A DNA stretch of 64,000 bases from Solitalea agri (GCF_023914155.1 NZ_JAMWYS010000036.1:186001-250000); one strand, 5' to 3'; counted from the first letter of the stretch, positions 43,411-52,373 are shown. The notes: generated from the sequence alone by a model not told the origin. Numbers and translations are program-made.

Positions 43411-43440
43411 TAAAAAAACCGGCTGATTTACAGCCGGTTT
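43411..43440 (-). terminator. Terminator of the SurA-like gene (minus strand)
   Basis: AAACCGGCTG/CAGCCGGTTT 10-bp perfect stem, five-base loop, followed on the minus strand by a run of seven T residues. Confidence 0.9.
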
Positions 43441-43481
43441 AGTTTTATATTGCTAAGCTCTTGAATATAAAAAACTGATTT

Positions 43482-44861
43482 TTAATTTGAAGCTTTTGTT
43501 TGTTCCTTTTTTGTCCAGCCTTGAATTTCTTCACAAGAGTTGTATTCAGGAGCAATACGGATGTATTTTTCGGTACGTTTTTTCTGGATCCACTTTTCAA
43601 ATACCTTGTGCTGTTTTTCTTGCAACGCAAAGTCCTGTATTCTTGAATAATCTAGCTCAAGGTTAGCGCGGTGAGGCTCGGTTTGCGATTTGAAATAAAT
43701 AATTCGGAATCCTTGTTTACCCTCACGAGGATTAACATATGGCAACACTTTACTGAATGTTCCAACTTTCATAGTGTCAAGCAATGAAGGTAACTCTGGG
43801 TCCATTTGTCCGATCAAGTTCAGCGGAATAGAGGTTGAACGTGGGTTCTCAGGGTTGCGGATCATTCCACCATTTGAGCGGGTATCAACATCATCTGAAT
43901 ATATTACCGCTGCCTCAGCAAAGTTTATCTTTTTGTTTTGAATATTTAGAATCGCACTGTCAAGATCAGTTTGAGCTTTTGTCAACTCTTTTTGCCCAAA
44001 TTCAGGCTTGATCAAAATGTGGCGCACATTTACCTGATCACCTTTACGGTCAATTGACTGAAGGATGTGGTAACCGTATTTGGTTTCAACAATTGGGGAT
44101 ACTTCTCCTGGTTTTAATTTAAAAGCAACGGCTTCAAAAGGTGTTACCATCATTCCACGGCTAAAAAAGCCTAATTCTCCATTGTGGCTTGCTGAACCCG
44201 GATCTTGCGAATAAAGTGCCGCAAGGGTTCCAAAATCTTCACCTGCTCTTACCCGTGCACGTAAAGCTTCCAGTTTAGCTTTCGCCAGGTCTTTTTGCTC
44301 TTTACTGAATGAAGGATATTTTACCAGCTCTCCAATTTCAATTTCGGTACTGTAAAGTGGTAAGCTGTCAACCGGAATTTTATCATAAAAGGCTTTAACC
44401 TCTGCTGGAGAAATGGTGGTTCCTTCAGTGATTTTTCCCTGCATCTGACGAGCTAATAATTGTTCTCTGATTAATGGACGAATGTCTTCTTTAAATTGAA
44501 GAACCGACTTGCCTAGTAAATCACGCTCAAGTTTTTCAACTGAACCGCCTACTTGTTGCGTAAAGTATTGAATACGCTGATCAATAGTTTGTTCTACTTG
44601 CGCCTCATCAACTACCAAACTGTCGAGTTGGGCCTGATTAAGTAATAATTTCTGAAGCAGTAAATCATTCAGGATAACACACTTCATTTTCTCATTCGGA
44701 GGATTTTGCTGACGTAAATATTCAAGGTATTGTGATTCTACATCCGACTGTAAAATGATTTTATCGCCAACAACGCCAACTACTTTATCAATTGATTTTT
44801 GTTGAGCAAAAGCTCCACAAGCGCTAAGTAATAGTAAACCTAAGGTTAAAAGTCTCTTCAT
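43482..44861 (-). CDS. SurA-like periplasmic peptidyl-prolyl isomerase/chaperone
   Basis: 459 aa from the ATG at 44861; a TTG at 44885 would add eight residues before the signal sequence. The signal is KRLLTLGLLLLSACGAFAQQ; LSAC could be a lipobox, but cleavage after AFA is equally plausible. A SurA_N-type helical domain (residues about 25-170) precedes two parvulin domains: one with FGTLAALYSQDPGSASHNG, FFSRGMM and KYGYHILQS, the second with RHILIKPE, YSDDVDTRSNGGMI and a diverged end. It helps fold outer-membrane proteins in the periplasm. It is a monocistronic gene with its own terminator. Confidence 0.9.
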   Translation of the reverse strand: MKRLLTLGLLLLSACGAFAQQKSIDKVVGVVGDKIILQSDVESQYLEYLRQQNPPNEKMKCVILNDLLLQKLLLNQAQLDSLVVDEAQVEQTIDQRIQYFTQQVGGSVEKLERDLLGKSVLQFKEDIRPLIREQLLARQMQGKITEGTTISPAEVKAFYDKIPVDSLPLYSTEIEIGELVKYPSFSKEQKDLAKAKLEALRARVRAGEDFGTLAALYSQDPGSASHNGELGFFSRGMMVTPFEAVAFKLKPGEVSPIVETKYGYHILQSIDRKGDQVNVRHILIKPEFGQKELTKAQTDLDSAILNIQNKKINFAEAAVIYSDDVDTRSNGGMIRNPENPRSTSIPLNLIGQMDPELPSLLDTMKVGTFSKVLPYVNPREGKQGFRIIYFKSQTEPHRANLELDYSRIQDFALQEKQHKVFEKWIQKKRTEKYIRIAPEYNSCEEIQGWTKKEQTKASN

Positions 44862-44987
44862 CTGTAATTTTCCGGCTTTTATCAATCGCCGTATTCTTTT
44901 GAACTAGTTAAGATAACTGCCAAAAATACATTTTTATTTTACTTGTGAATAAATTGTTTTACTACCTTTTTGCCTTGATATTAAATG

Positions 44988-44995
44988 TATTTTTG
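44988..44995 (+). promoter_or_regulatory. -7 box TATTTTTG just before the gene at 45000
   Basis: A perfect TAnnTTTG ends four bases before the ATG at 45000. If used, the transcript would begin at or very near the start codon (leaderless). A TTTG at 44969-44972 is 15 bases upstream, closer than the usual spacing. Confidence 0.4.
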
Positions 44996-44999
44996 CTTC

Positions 45000-45575
45000 A
45001 TGGAAAATTTACAGGTAAATCCAGATGAGGTAATGCTATGTACTTTGTTCTCCGAAACGCTTTATCGTGTTGATGATTGGGAGGTGAATAATAGTGTTCA
45101 GGCGCCACAAAGTCCTGTAATTCAGGAGTCAAATGTTGTAGAAAAGGTGGAGGAAGTGCAATTAGAGGCAACCGAAGGCTTTGATTATTTGGGAGAAAAC
45201 AATCGTTATGTTTTGGTTTTGGTAAACTATCCGAATTCAAAATATATTATCGATAAGGACAAAGAATTCTTCCTGAAGGTGATAAGTGCCTTAAAGATGA
45301 ATTTGGACGATGTTGCCGTTCTAAATTATGCTTATTATAAAAATGCTGACCTAACTGCGCTTAAAAGCTTTTTCAGCTGCAGTAAAATAATTGCTTTTGG
45401 TTTGCCGACGGATTCGTTAGTATTCAAAAGCCTAAATATGCACGATTACGCCACTACCAGTTTCAATAATGTGTCAATTATGCGGTCTCCTGATTCATTA
45501 TCATTAATTGAAGCCGATAAGAATAAGAAAATGGTCTTGTGGAACGCCTTAAAATTACTTTTTAATGTCAAATAA
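45000..45575 (+). CDS. Conserved-looking protein of unknown function upstream of rdgB
   Basis: 191 aa from the ATG at 45000 (MENLQVNPDEVMLCTLFSE); an ATG at 44985 lies inside the -7 box and is less likely. I do not recognise a domain. After an acidic linker (SNVVEKVEEVQLEATEG) the C-terminal 125 residues look like an alpha/beta fold (YVLVLVNYPNSKYI, KIIAFGLPTDSLVF). The last 11 bases overlap the rdgB start, so the two are translationally coupled. A role near nucleotide metabolism or replication is possible from the linkage but not shown. Confidence 0.65.
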   Translation: MENLQVNPDEVMLCTLFSETLYRVDDWEVNNSVQAPQSPVIQESNVVEKVEEVQLEATEGFDYLGENNRYVLVLVNYPNSKYIIDKDKEFFLKVISALKMNLDDVAVLNYAYYKNADLTALKSFFSCSKIIAFGLPTDSLVFKSLNMHDYATTSFNNVSIMRSPDSLSLIEADKNKKMVLWNALKLLFNVK

Positions 45576-46146
45576 ATTAGTTTTTGCTACCAACAACGTT
45601 CATAAATTAGAAGAAGTAAACGCCATGCTTAATGGCGCTTTTGAATTATTGACATTGAATCAGATTGGTTGTAATGAAGATATTCCTGAAACAGGAAATA
45701 CTTTCATCGAAAATGCCGGGCAAAAATCCTGGTATGTGTATGAGAACTTTGAAATGAATTGTTTCGGGGATGATAGCGGTTTGGAAGTGGATGCGCTAAA
45801 TGGTGAACCTGGGGTATACTCAGCACGCTATAGTGGTTCACGTGATCATGAGAAAAACATAGATCTATTACTTGCGAAACTTCAAGGTGTTGAAAATAGA
45901 ACGGCACGCTTTAAAGCGGTAATTTCACTAGTGATTGAGGGTAAAGAATACTTATTTGAAGGAATTGTCGAAGGTTCAATTCGCCATGAACGCTCCGGGA
46001 CCGACGGCTTTGGCTACGATCCCGTTTTTCAACCTGATGGATATAACATTACGTTCGCAGAAATGAGCATGGACGAAAAGAATGCTATTAGCCACCGGGG
46101 CAGAGCAGTTGAAAAGTTGGTAGCGTTTCTGAAAGAAAATAGCTAA
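45565..46146 (+). CDS. rdgB: Non-canonical purine NTP pyrophosphatase (RdgB/HAM1)
   Basis: 193 aa. It begins LVFATNNVHKLEEVNAML and contains CFGDDSGLEVDALNGEPGVYSARYSG and GTDGFGYDPVFQPDG, the signatures of the Ham1 family, ending SHRGRAVEKLVAFL. It hydrolyses dITP, XTP and ITP to the monophosphates and keeps deaminated purines out of nucleic acids. Length is normal. It overlaps the upstream gene by 11 bases. Confidence 0.96.
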   Translation: MSNKLVFATNNVHKLEEVNAMLNGAFELLTLNQIGCNEDIPETGNTFIENAGQKSWYVYENFEMNCFGDDSGLEVDALNGEPGVYSARYSGSRDHEKNIDLLLAKLQGVENRTARFKAVISLVIEGKEYLFEGIVEGSIRHERSGTDGFGYDPVFQPDGYNITFAEMSMDEKNAISHRGRAVEKLVAFLKENS

Positions 46147-46171
46147 CACTAATTAGTCACGCTCATATAAT

Positions 46172-47356
46172 CTATGCTAAAAACTTGAGAGCAATACCTA
46201 TTACCGCTGCAGCAACAATGATAATAGGTTCGGGTATTTTTTTAGTATAGATCAATATTGTTGCTGTAGCAATTGCAATTAAAAGTGTAGGTACATCCAC
46301 TACTGTTCTAAGCATAATAACAATTACCGCACCTGCCAAGGCGCCTACAACAGCCGCCGTAATTCCATCAACAAAAGCTTTTATACTCTTATTGCCAGCT
46401 ATTTTCTTAAAGTAAGGCGCCGGAATAATGGTGAATAAATAACATGGAAGGAACGTAGCTAATGCGGCAACACAGGCTCCCGGTACTCCTGCTACCAGGT
46501 AACCAATAAAACCAACAGTAATAACTACCGGGCCCGGTGTGATCATGGCTACCGCTACTGCGTCAATAAACTGCTGTTCGGTTAGCCAGCCATATTGGTC
46601 AACTACGCCGCTATGCAAAAAAGGGACGATTGCAAGGCCGCTGCCAAAAACGAATGCACCTGCCTTTGTAAAGAACCATGCAATTTTGGTGAGAACACCT
46701 GATTCTGATTGCCCCATTGTAAAGCTGATCAATAAAATGGAGGAAACTGTTCTTGGTTTACGCATCCAAAGAGGTGGTGCTTTTATAACCATGTAAAGCA
46801 TTCCTGCGGCAATGAATAACAATACTTCTTCCCTTTCAGTTAGTACAGTAATAATGGCTGCTGATAGATAAAAGAGCCATAAAAGCCAGTTCTTCTTTAA
46901 AAGATCGAGTTCAATTTTGCCAACAGATTTTGTGGTTAATTTATATGCGCTAATAGCAATGATGCCAATAACGGCCGATCCAACCCCATAAAAAACAGCT
47001 TGCATCCAAACCAGTCCACCGTAAAGTTTGTAAGCGATTCCAAGTAATAACACCATAATGAAGGATGGAATTACAAAGGCTATCCCTGCTAAAGTAGCTC
47101 CTAGAACGCCATAATGAACAAATCCTAAATAAATACCAAGCTGTGCAGCTAAAGGGCCGGGAGCTAATTGAGCTAGGGCCAAACCCTCTTTGTACTCTTC
47201 TTCAGAAATCCATTGTCGAGTTTCAACCAGATCACGATGCATATAACCAACTAAGGCAATTGGACCGCCAAAGCCTATTGAACCTAGTTTTAAAAAATAC
47301 TTTACCAGTGCAAATAAAGAGTAGTTGGGTTGTGTTTTTACAAGTGTGGGTTCCAT
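46172..47356 (-). CDS. chrA: ChrA-type chromate transporter (two-domain, long form)
   Basis: 394 aa from the ATG at 47356 (MEPTLVKTQPNYSLFAL); an ATG at 47389 would overlap the upstream chrB gene by 52 bases instead of 19. Two homologous halves each show the CHR signature: LGSIGFGGPIALVGYMHRDL with LAQLAPGPLAAQ, and KAGAFVFGSGLAIVPFL with VAMITPGPVVI. About ten membrane helices. Such proteins export chromate from the cytoplasm. It is last in a three-gene minus-strand group with two ChrB-domain genes. Confidence 0.92.
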   Translation of the reverse strand: MEPTLVKTQPNYSLFALVKYFLKLGSIGFGGPIALVGYMHRDLVETRQWISEEEYKEGLALAQLAPGPLAAQLGIYLGFVHYGVLGATLAGIAFVIPSFIMVLLLGIAYKLYGGLVWMQAVFYGVGSAVIGIIAISAYKLTTKSVGKIELDLLKKNWLLWLFYLSAAIITVLTEREEVLLFIAAGMLYMVIKAPPLWMRKPRTVSSILLISFTMGQSESGVLTKIAWFFTKAGAFVFGSGLAIVPFLHSGVVDQYGWLTEQQFIDAVAVAMITPGPVVITVGFIGYLVAGVPGACVAALATFLPCYLFTIIPAPYFKKIAGNKSIKAFVDGITAAVVGALAGAVIVIMLRTVVDVPTLLIAIATATILIYTKKIPEPIIIVAAAVIGIALKFLA

Positions 47357-47790
47357 GTGTGTTTCTCGTTTTGAACGTATTTTGCCCATGCATACAGGGC
47401 GTCATAAATTTTCATGCCAATTGCTAATTGCTCGTGATCATCCTGATACAGATAAGATAAGCCTGCCGAAATGGCCCATAGCCCAGCAGCCTGCGGAGCC
47501 TGGTCCATGCGGTTAGTGTCGGCTCCCCTGATAATCATTGCCAGTTTAAGTAGTGCAGGGTCTTGCAATTGGTGTTTATTCAATATATAGTCGAAAGTGC
47601 ATAGCTCACCTATATGTGAATATTCGGCTCCCGGAATATCATATGGGATCGCCTGGCACTCTTTGGCTTTCTCAAAAACCTGTTCTTTGGGGACATAAAT
47701 AAATTCCGCTTCTTTATCCACAAAGTTTTTAATCAACCAGGGACAAGCAATACGGTCAATTTTGGGGCGCTCTCTTGTGATCCATTTCAT
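47338..47790 (-). CDS. ChrB-domain protein (chromate resistance)
   Basis: 150 aa. The sequence (MKWITRERPKIDRIACPWLI, then CTFDYILNKHQLQDPAL and MIIRGADTN, and YDALYAWAKYVQN) is the ChrB C-terminal domain family, linked to chromate resistance and thought to sense or help reduce chromate. It is a close paralogue of the N-terminal half of the next upstream gene; the first 20 residues are identical. It overlaps chrA by about 19 bases, so the two are coupled. Confidence 0.85.
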   Translation of the reverse strand: MKWITRERPKIDRIACPWLIKNFVDKEAEFIYVPKEQVFEKAKECQAIPYDIPGAEYSHIGELCTFDYILNKHQLQDPALLKLAMIIRGADTNRMDQAPQAAGLWAISAGLSYLYQDDHEQLAIGMKIYDALYAWAKYVQNEKHTWNPHL

Positions 47791-47869
47791 TTGAAAAAAA
47801 CAATAGACTACAAGTTTAGTAGGATTTGCTGGTTTGAAATAGGACGAATTTGACGTTTTTGTATAGAAT

Positions 47870-48706
47870 TTACTTTTTCGAAAGATTTTTTCTGAATTCG
47901 GAAGGGTTTTGACCGGTATACTTTTTGAAAATCCGAGTAAAATGACTTTGGTCGGAAAAACCGGTTAAATAAGCGATTTCGGTCAATGAATAAACGGGTG
48001 ACTGTAAGAGCTGGATAGCTTTTTCAATGCGTAATTTACGGATGTACTCTCCGAAAGAAAGATCGTCGAAATATTTTGAGAACTCTCTGGAAAGATAGGA
48101 GGGGTTTACGTTAAGGTCTTTAGAAATATCTTTTAATGATAGGCTTAGTTGCGTATCGATCTGGTCCTGAATTATATTTTTTAGTTCTTTAGCCCATTTG
48201 GGGGTGGGTTTTTGTGATGTTTTCAAATAGTCGTTCAGTACTTGCATCAACAACTTTTCAAACGGATTTTGGGTATGTGTTTCGTTTTGTAAGTGACGGG
48301 CCCAGCTGTATAAAGCATCATAAATGATCATACCCTGCTCCAGCAGTTCGTAATCATTTTTAATATTAAATGCCAAACCAGCCGAGATGACCCATAGCCC
48401 CGCTGATTGTGGTGAAAGGTCATGTTTATCGGTATCTGCACCGCGAACTATTACAGCAATTCGGTGTATGGCAGGGTCTTCTATTTTATATTTCTTAACA
48501 AAATAATCGAAGGTGCAGTAATCTTCGTAATGAGTAAATTCTACATCTGGAATATCAAAAGGAATTGCATCGAGTAGTTCAGCCTGTTTTTTTACTTGGT
48601 CGAAAGGCACATAAATAAATTCTGCTTCTTTATCAATAAAGCGCCTTATCAGCCAAGGGCAGGCAATTCGATCAATCTTTGGGCGTTCACGGGTGATCCA
48701 TTTCAT
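47870..48706 (-). CDS. ChrB-domain/AraC-HTH fusion, likely chromate-responsive regulator
   Basis: 278 aa. Residues 1-145 are a ChrB domain (MKWITRERPKIDRIACPWLI, CTFDYFVKKY, VIVRGADTD), paralogous to the protein encoded downstream. Residues about 170-275 form an AraC-type double helix-turn-helix (LSLKDISKDLNVNPSYLSRE, SLTEIAYLTGFSDQSHFTRI, FKKYTGQNPSEFRKNL). The fusion suggests a sensor-activator in one chain, with the ChrB part detecting the stress and the AraC part driving chrB and chrA. Upstream of chrB on the same strand. The regulatory target is inferred from position. Confidence 0.88.
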   Translation of the reverse strand: MKWITRERPKIDRIACPWLIRRFIDKEAEFIYVPFDQVKKQAELLDAIPFDIPDVEFTHYEDYCTFDYFVKKYKIEDPAIHRIAVIVRGADTDKHDLSPQSAGLWVISAGLAFNIKNDYELLEQGMIIYDALYSWARHLQNETHTQNPFEKLLMQVLNDYLKTSQKPTPKWAKELKNIIQDQIDTQLSLSLKDISKDLNVNPSYLSREFSKYFDDLSFGEYIRKLRIEKAIQLLQSPVYSLTEIAYLTGFSDQSHFTRIFKKYTGQNPSEFRKNLSKK

Positions 48707-48722
48707 TCCTTGATGGGGGCTT

Positions 48723-49277
48723 TTACAATTTGCCTAATTTAAGAAGGGCATAAAATATTGCAGAGGCATGCATGGCTTGTGGAATCTTATTGTCAAGCAG
48801 GAGCTTTTTTAACTCATCAAGGCTGATCAGCTCTACTAAAATTTCTTCGGAATGATCTAAAACCTGGCCCTGCACCTTTTTACCGCCACGAGCTAGAAAG
48901 CTGTATACCTTGTTCGAAGAGGTGGAAGGATTTGGGTAAAGGGTTACGGTAGGCTCAATGGAAGTAAATTCATAACCTGTTTCTTCCAACAACTCTCTTC
49001 TCGCCGTTTCCTCGGGTGATGAATCAGTGGCGTCAATTACACCGCCAACGATCTCGAGCATGGTTTGTTCTGCCCCATGGCGATATTGCCGTACCATAAT
49101 TACTTCATTGTCTTCCGTTAAAGCGACAGCATTTACCCAATTGGGGTATTCAAGAACATAATAGGGTTCAATGATTTTTCCGTTAGGCATACGGCATGAA
49201 TCAACTCTAAGTGTTGCCCACTCATCTTTTACTAAGTATTCGGAAGATAATTTTCGCCAGTGCAGTTCGGTCGACAT
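48723..49277 (-). CDS. NUDIX hydrolase (ADP-ribose pyrophosphatase-like)
   Basis: 184 aa. The NUDIX box is GGVIDATDSSPEETARREL followed by LEETGYEF, preceded by VRQYRHGAEQTMLEIVGG as in ADP-ribose/ADP-sugar pyrophosphatases. The N-terminal beta region and C-terminal helix (LDELKKLLLDNKIPQAMHAS) fit this subgroup. It hydrolyses a nucleoside diphosphate linked to another moiety. It ends 17 bases before the ChrB-AraC gene on the same strand and may be co-transcribed with it, although a functional link is not obvious. Confidence 0.9.
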   Translation of the reverse strand: MSTELHWRKLSSEYLVKDEWATLRVDSCRMPNGKIIEPYYVLEYPNWVNAVALTEDNEVIMVRQYRHGAEQTMLEIVGGVIDATDSSPEETARRELLEETGYEFTSIEPTVTLYPNPSTSSNKVYSFLARGGKKVQGQVLDHSEEILVELISLDELKKLLLDNKIPQAMHASAIFYALLKLGKL

Positions 49278-49364
49278 AAAATAGTGTTATTCGTATATCA
49301 AACATACAATGATTTTGCCGAAAATTCCTTTACTTTGGTTTCAACCAAAAATTAATCACTCATT

Positions 49365-50447
49365 ATGCGAAGTTTTTTACTTTCAGTTTGCTTGTTTGCA
49401 ATAATATTTACAGTCATATTTTCTTGTACCACAAAGTCATCCAGAACAGAAATGAAGACAGTCGATAACTTAACAGACACAGGAAATATTGCATTAGTTA
49501 TTCATGGTGGAGCCGGAACCATTCTAAAAAAGAACATGACTCCAGAAAAAGAGGCCGCCTATCGTGCAGCTTTAACTCAGGCTTTGCAAGCAGGGTACAA
49601 CGTGCTGCAAAAGGGAGGTAAGAGTGTTGATGCTGTTGAAGCGGCAGTAAACATCATGGAAGATTCACCATTGTTTAACGCGGGTAAAGGAGCTGTTTTT
49701 ACGCACGATGGGAAGAATGAAATGGATGCATCTATTATGGATGGGAAAACATTGATGGCTGGAGCAGTTGCTTCGGTTCATACTATTAAAAATCCTATTT
49801 CAGCAGCGAAAGCGGTTATGTTAAAGTCGCCACATGTAATGATGATCGGTTCAGGCGCGGAACAGTTTGCTAAAGACCAAGCGTTAACCATTGTTGATCC
49901 ATCATACTTTTATACCAAAGAGCGTTGGGAGCAATTGCAAAAAGCAATGGAAGAAGATAAAATACAACTTGATCATGCTGATTCGACAAAAAAGACTACC
50001 CAGTTGTTAAAACAACCCGGCAACAAAGATTATAAATACGGGACTGTTGGAGCTTGTGCCTTGGATATTTACGGAAATATTGCAGCAGCTACTTCAACAG
50101 GAGGAATGACCAATAAGCGCTTTGGCCGCGTTGGGGATTCTCCAATTATTGGTGCTGGTACTTATGCAAATAATAATAGCTGTGCGGTTTCCTGCACCGG
50201 TTGGGGCGAATTCTTTATCCGTAACGTAGTTGCACATGATGTGGCTGCTCTGGTAGAATACAAAGGCTTAAGTTTGAAAGAAGCGGCAGACGAGGTAATC
50301 ATGAAAAAAGTTCCGGCAACCGGAGGCGACGGTGGACTTATAGCGATTAATCGTAGAGGTGATATTGCCATGTCGTTTTGTACAGAAGGAATGTACCGTG
50401 GATATGTTAAAAAGGACGGAAAAATCGTAATCGAGATATATAAATAA
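49365..50447 (+). CDS. Isoaspartyl peptidase/L-asparaginase (Ntn hydrolase), lipoprotein
   Basis: 360 aa. A lipoprotein signal ends in FTVIFSC (Cys about residue 21). The fold starts IALVIHGGAGTI and the autoprocessing site is KYGTVGACALD, where Thr227 becomes the N-terminal nucleophile of the beta subunit. SGG-like TSTGGMTNKRFGRVGDSPIIGAGTYA and the C-terminal TGGDGGLIAI are the substrate-site loops. It cleaves isoaspartyl dipeptides and asparagine. The lipid anchor puts it in the envelope, so it probably takes part in peptide use. Confidence 0.93.
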   Translation: MRSFLLSVCLFAIIFTVIFSCTTKSSRTEMKTVDNLTDTGNIALVIHGGAGTILKKNMTPEKEAAYRAALTQALQAGYNVLQKGGKSVDAVEAAVNIMEDSPLFNAGKGAVFTHDGKNEMDASIMDGKTLMAGAVASVHTIKNPISAAKAVMLKSPHVMMIGSGAEQFAKDQALTIVDPSYFYTKERWEQLQKAMEEDKIQLDHADSTKKTTQLLKQPGNKDYKYGTVGACALDIYGNIAAATSTGGMTNKRFGRVGDSPIIGAGTYANNNSCAVSCTGWGEFFIRNVVAHDVAALVEYKGLSLKEAADEVIMKKVPATGGDGGLIAINRRGDIAMSFCTEGMYRGYVKKDGKIVIEIYK

Positions 50448-50608
50448 ACTATTTCAATTAATAATAAATGGGCATAAAGGGGGGATTATTAAATTGTGAA
50501 TCGGTTTAGTATAGTGTAAATTTTCAGATTAACCATGAAAGAGGCTGGTTATGTTGAAGTTTCAATTTTCATTTCTAAATTCTTCTTTCATATTTAAATA
50601 ATAATATC

Positions 50609-50616
50609 TACTTTTG
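50609..50616 (+). promoter_or_regulatory. -7 box TACTTTTG of the yceD-fatty-acid block
   Basis: A perfect TAnnTTTG lies 24 bases before the TTG proposed as start of the next gene. No clear TTTG is found at the -33 position. Confidence 0.45.
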
Positions 50617-50640
50617 CGGGCTAATTTAGAGGTACGTACA

Positions 50641-51168
50641 TTGAAACCGAATAAAGAGTATATTATTCCCTTTGTCGGCTTAAAGCTGGGCATAAATGAG
50701 TTTGAGTATTCGATCGATAAGAAATTCTTCGACGAGTTCGAATATTCATTAGTGAAAAACGGGGATGTTAAAGTACATCTGACATTCAATAAGCAAGAGA
50801 CCATGTTTATGCTTGATTTTGTATTGAAAGGTACAATTGAGGTTTCTTGTGATCGTTGTTTGGCTCCATATCCACAGGATATTGAGACAAGTGAGCGACA
50901 AATTTTTAAAATTTCAGATTCGGAGATAAATGATGAGGGAGAAATAATAGTAATAAGCAGAGCTGCTTATGAACTTGACGTGGCACCCTTAATTTATGAG
51001 TACATCAATTTACAAGTTCCAATCATTACCAATTGCGACGGTGAAAAAAGCTATTGCGATCAGGAAATGTTGGATAAATTGAAAGCACTGCGTACCGAAG
51101 ATGAAGAAAGTGATGAAAAGCCTTCCGACCCACGTTGGGACGCTTTGAAAAACTTCAGAGATAATTAA
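50641..51168 (+). CDS. yceD: DUF177/YceD-family protein
   Basis: 175 aa from the TTG at 50641, giving (M)KPNKEYIIPFVGLKLG as in homologues. A TTG at 50614 would lie within the -7 box, and no ATG is available nearby. The DUF177 core contains CDRCLAPYPQDIETSERQIF and a pair of cysteines near the C-terminus (NCDGEKSYCDQEML), which may bind zinc. The C-terminus DPRWDALKNFRDN is typical. YceD is linked to rpmF in most bacteria and is thought to affect ribosomal RNA or large-subunit assembly. First gene of the conserved block. Confidence 0.85.
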   Translation: MKPNKEYIIPFVGLKLGINEFEYSIDKKFFDEFEYSLVKNGDVKVHLTFNKQETMFMLDFVLKGTIEVSCDRCLAPYPQDIETSERQIFKISDSEINDEGEIIVISRAAYELDVAPLIYEYINLQVPIITNCDGEKSYCDQEMLDKLKALRTEDEESDEKPSDPRWDALKNFRDN

Positions 51169-51204
51169 GAAATAATATTTTTGGATTAATAAAACTTTAA
51201 TAAA

Positions 51205-51396
51205 ATGCCAAATCCTAAGCGTAAATTTTCGAAATCGAGAAGAGATAAGCGTAGAACTCACTACAAAGCATCGGCTACTCCGTTGTTCGTATGTAAAACT
51301 ACCGGTGCTGTACACTTGCCTCACCGCGCTTACACAGTTGACGGTAACTTATACTACCGTGGAAAACTGATTGTTGAGAATACTGCACAAGCTTAA
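51205..51396 (+). CDS. rpmF: 50S ribosomal protein L32
   Basis: 63 aa. The N-terminus PNPKRKFSKSRRDKRRTHYK is the L32 signature; the zinc-binding cysteines seen in some L32 proteins are reduced to one (FVCKTTG), so this is a zinc-independent form. It lies between yceD and plsX, as in many bacteria, 36 bases after yceD and 21 before plsX. Confidence 0.97.
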   Translation: MPNPKRKFSKSRRDKRRTHYKASATPLFVCKTTGAVHLPHRAYTVDGNLYYRGKLIVENTAQA

Positions 51397-51417
51397 TAAC
51401 TCTAGCACTATCTTACC

Positions 51418-52356
51418 ATGCGTATTGGTCTAGATGTGATGGGTGGCGATTTTGCGCCTAAAGCAGCTGTTTTAGGAGCAATCGAAACCTTTAAAGTGCT
51501 GCCCGCCGACCAGCATCTGGTCTTAATCGGCGACAGCAATCAGGTGAAAGCAATTTGCTCTGAGGCTGGTTTTGATGTGAACAACTTTGAGCTTGTTCAC
51601 ACCGACGAGGTTATTGGTATGGGTGAACACCCAACCAAAGCCATTGTTAAAAAACCAAACTCAAGTATTGCTGTAGGCTTCGGATTACTAAAAGAGGGTA
51701 AGATTGATGCTTTTTCAAGTGCAGGGAATACCGGTGCTATGCTGGTGGGTTCCATGTTCTCGGTAAAGGCTATTCCCGGAGTTATTCGTCCCTGCATGCC
51801 TACCATTGTTCCTAAGCTTAGTGGCGGTGTGGGCATTATACTTGATGTAGGTGCAAATGCCGACTGTAAGCCGGATGTGTTACTTCAATTTGGAATTTTG
51901 GGTAAGTTACTTGCCGAAAATATCTATGAAGTGAACAATCCAAAAGTTGGATTAATGAATATCGGTGAAGAAGAGGAGAAAGGTAACTTGCTTAGTTTAG
52001 CTACCTATCCTTTAATGAAAGATACCGAAATGTTCAATTTCATTGGTAATATCGAAGGACGGGATTTGTTCAACGACAAAGCTGATGTAATTGTTTGTGA
52101 CGGATTTACCGGTAATATCATTTTAAAACTGGCCGAATCATTCTATGTTCTTACTCGTAAAAAAGGTTTGAAAGATGAATTTTTCGATCGCTTTAATTAT
52201 GAACAGTATGGTGGCAGTCCTATTTTAGGAGTTAATGCTCCTGTTGTTATTGGTCATGGGATATCAAGTCCTGAAGCAATAAAGAATATGTTGTTGCTTT
52301 CACGTGATCTGATAACCTCAGGCTTAATCGATAAGATTAAACAAGCATTTCAATAA
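51418..52356 (+). CDS. plsX: Phosphate acyltransferase PlsX
   Basis: 312 aa. The sequence begins MRIGLDVMGGDFAPKAAVLGA and has SSAGNTGAMLVGSMF, GVIRPCMPTIVP, DVGANADCKPDVLLQFGILG and DVIVCDGFTGNIILKLAES, all typical of PlsX. It makes acyl-phosphate from acyl-ACP for phospholipid synthesis, at the inner face of the membrane. It belongs to the rpmF-plsX-fabH block, and a hairpin terminator follows. Confidence 0.97.
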   Translation: MRIGLDVMGGDFAPKAAVLGAIETFKVLPADQHLVLIGDSNQVKAICSEAGFDVNNFELVHTDEVIGMGEHPTKAIVKKPNSSIAVGFGLLKEGKIDAFSSAGNTGAMLVGSMFSVKAIPGVIRPCMPTIVPKLSGGVGIILDVGANADCKPDVLLQFGILGKLLAENIYEVNNPKVGLMNIGEEEEKGNLLSLATYPLMKDTEMFNFIGNIEGRDLFNDKADVIVCDGFTGNIILKLAESFYVLTRKKGLKDEFFDRFNYEQYGGSPILGVNAPVVIGHGISSPEAIKNMLLLSRDLITSGLIDKIKQAFQ

Positions 52357-52373
52357 GAAATTATTTACTGAAA

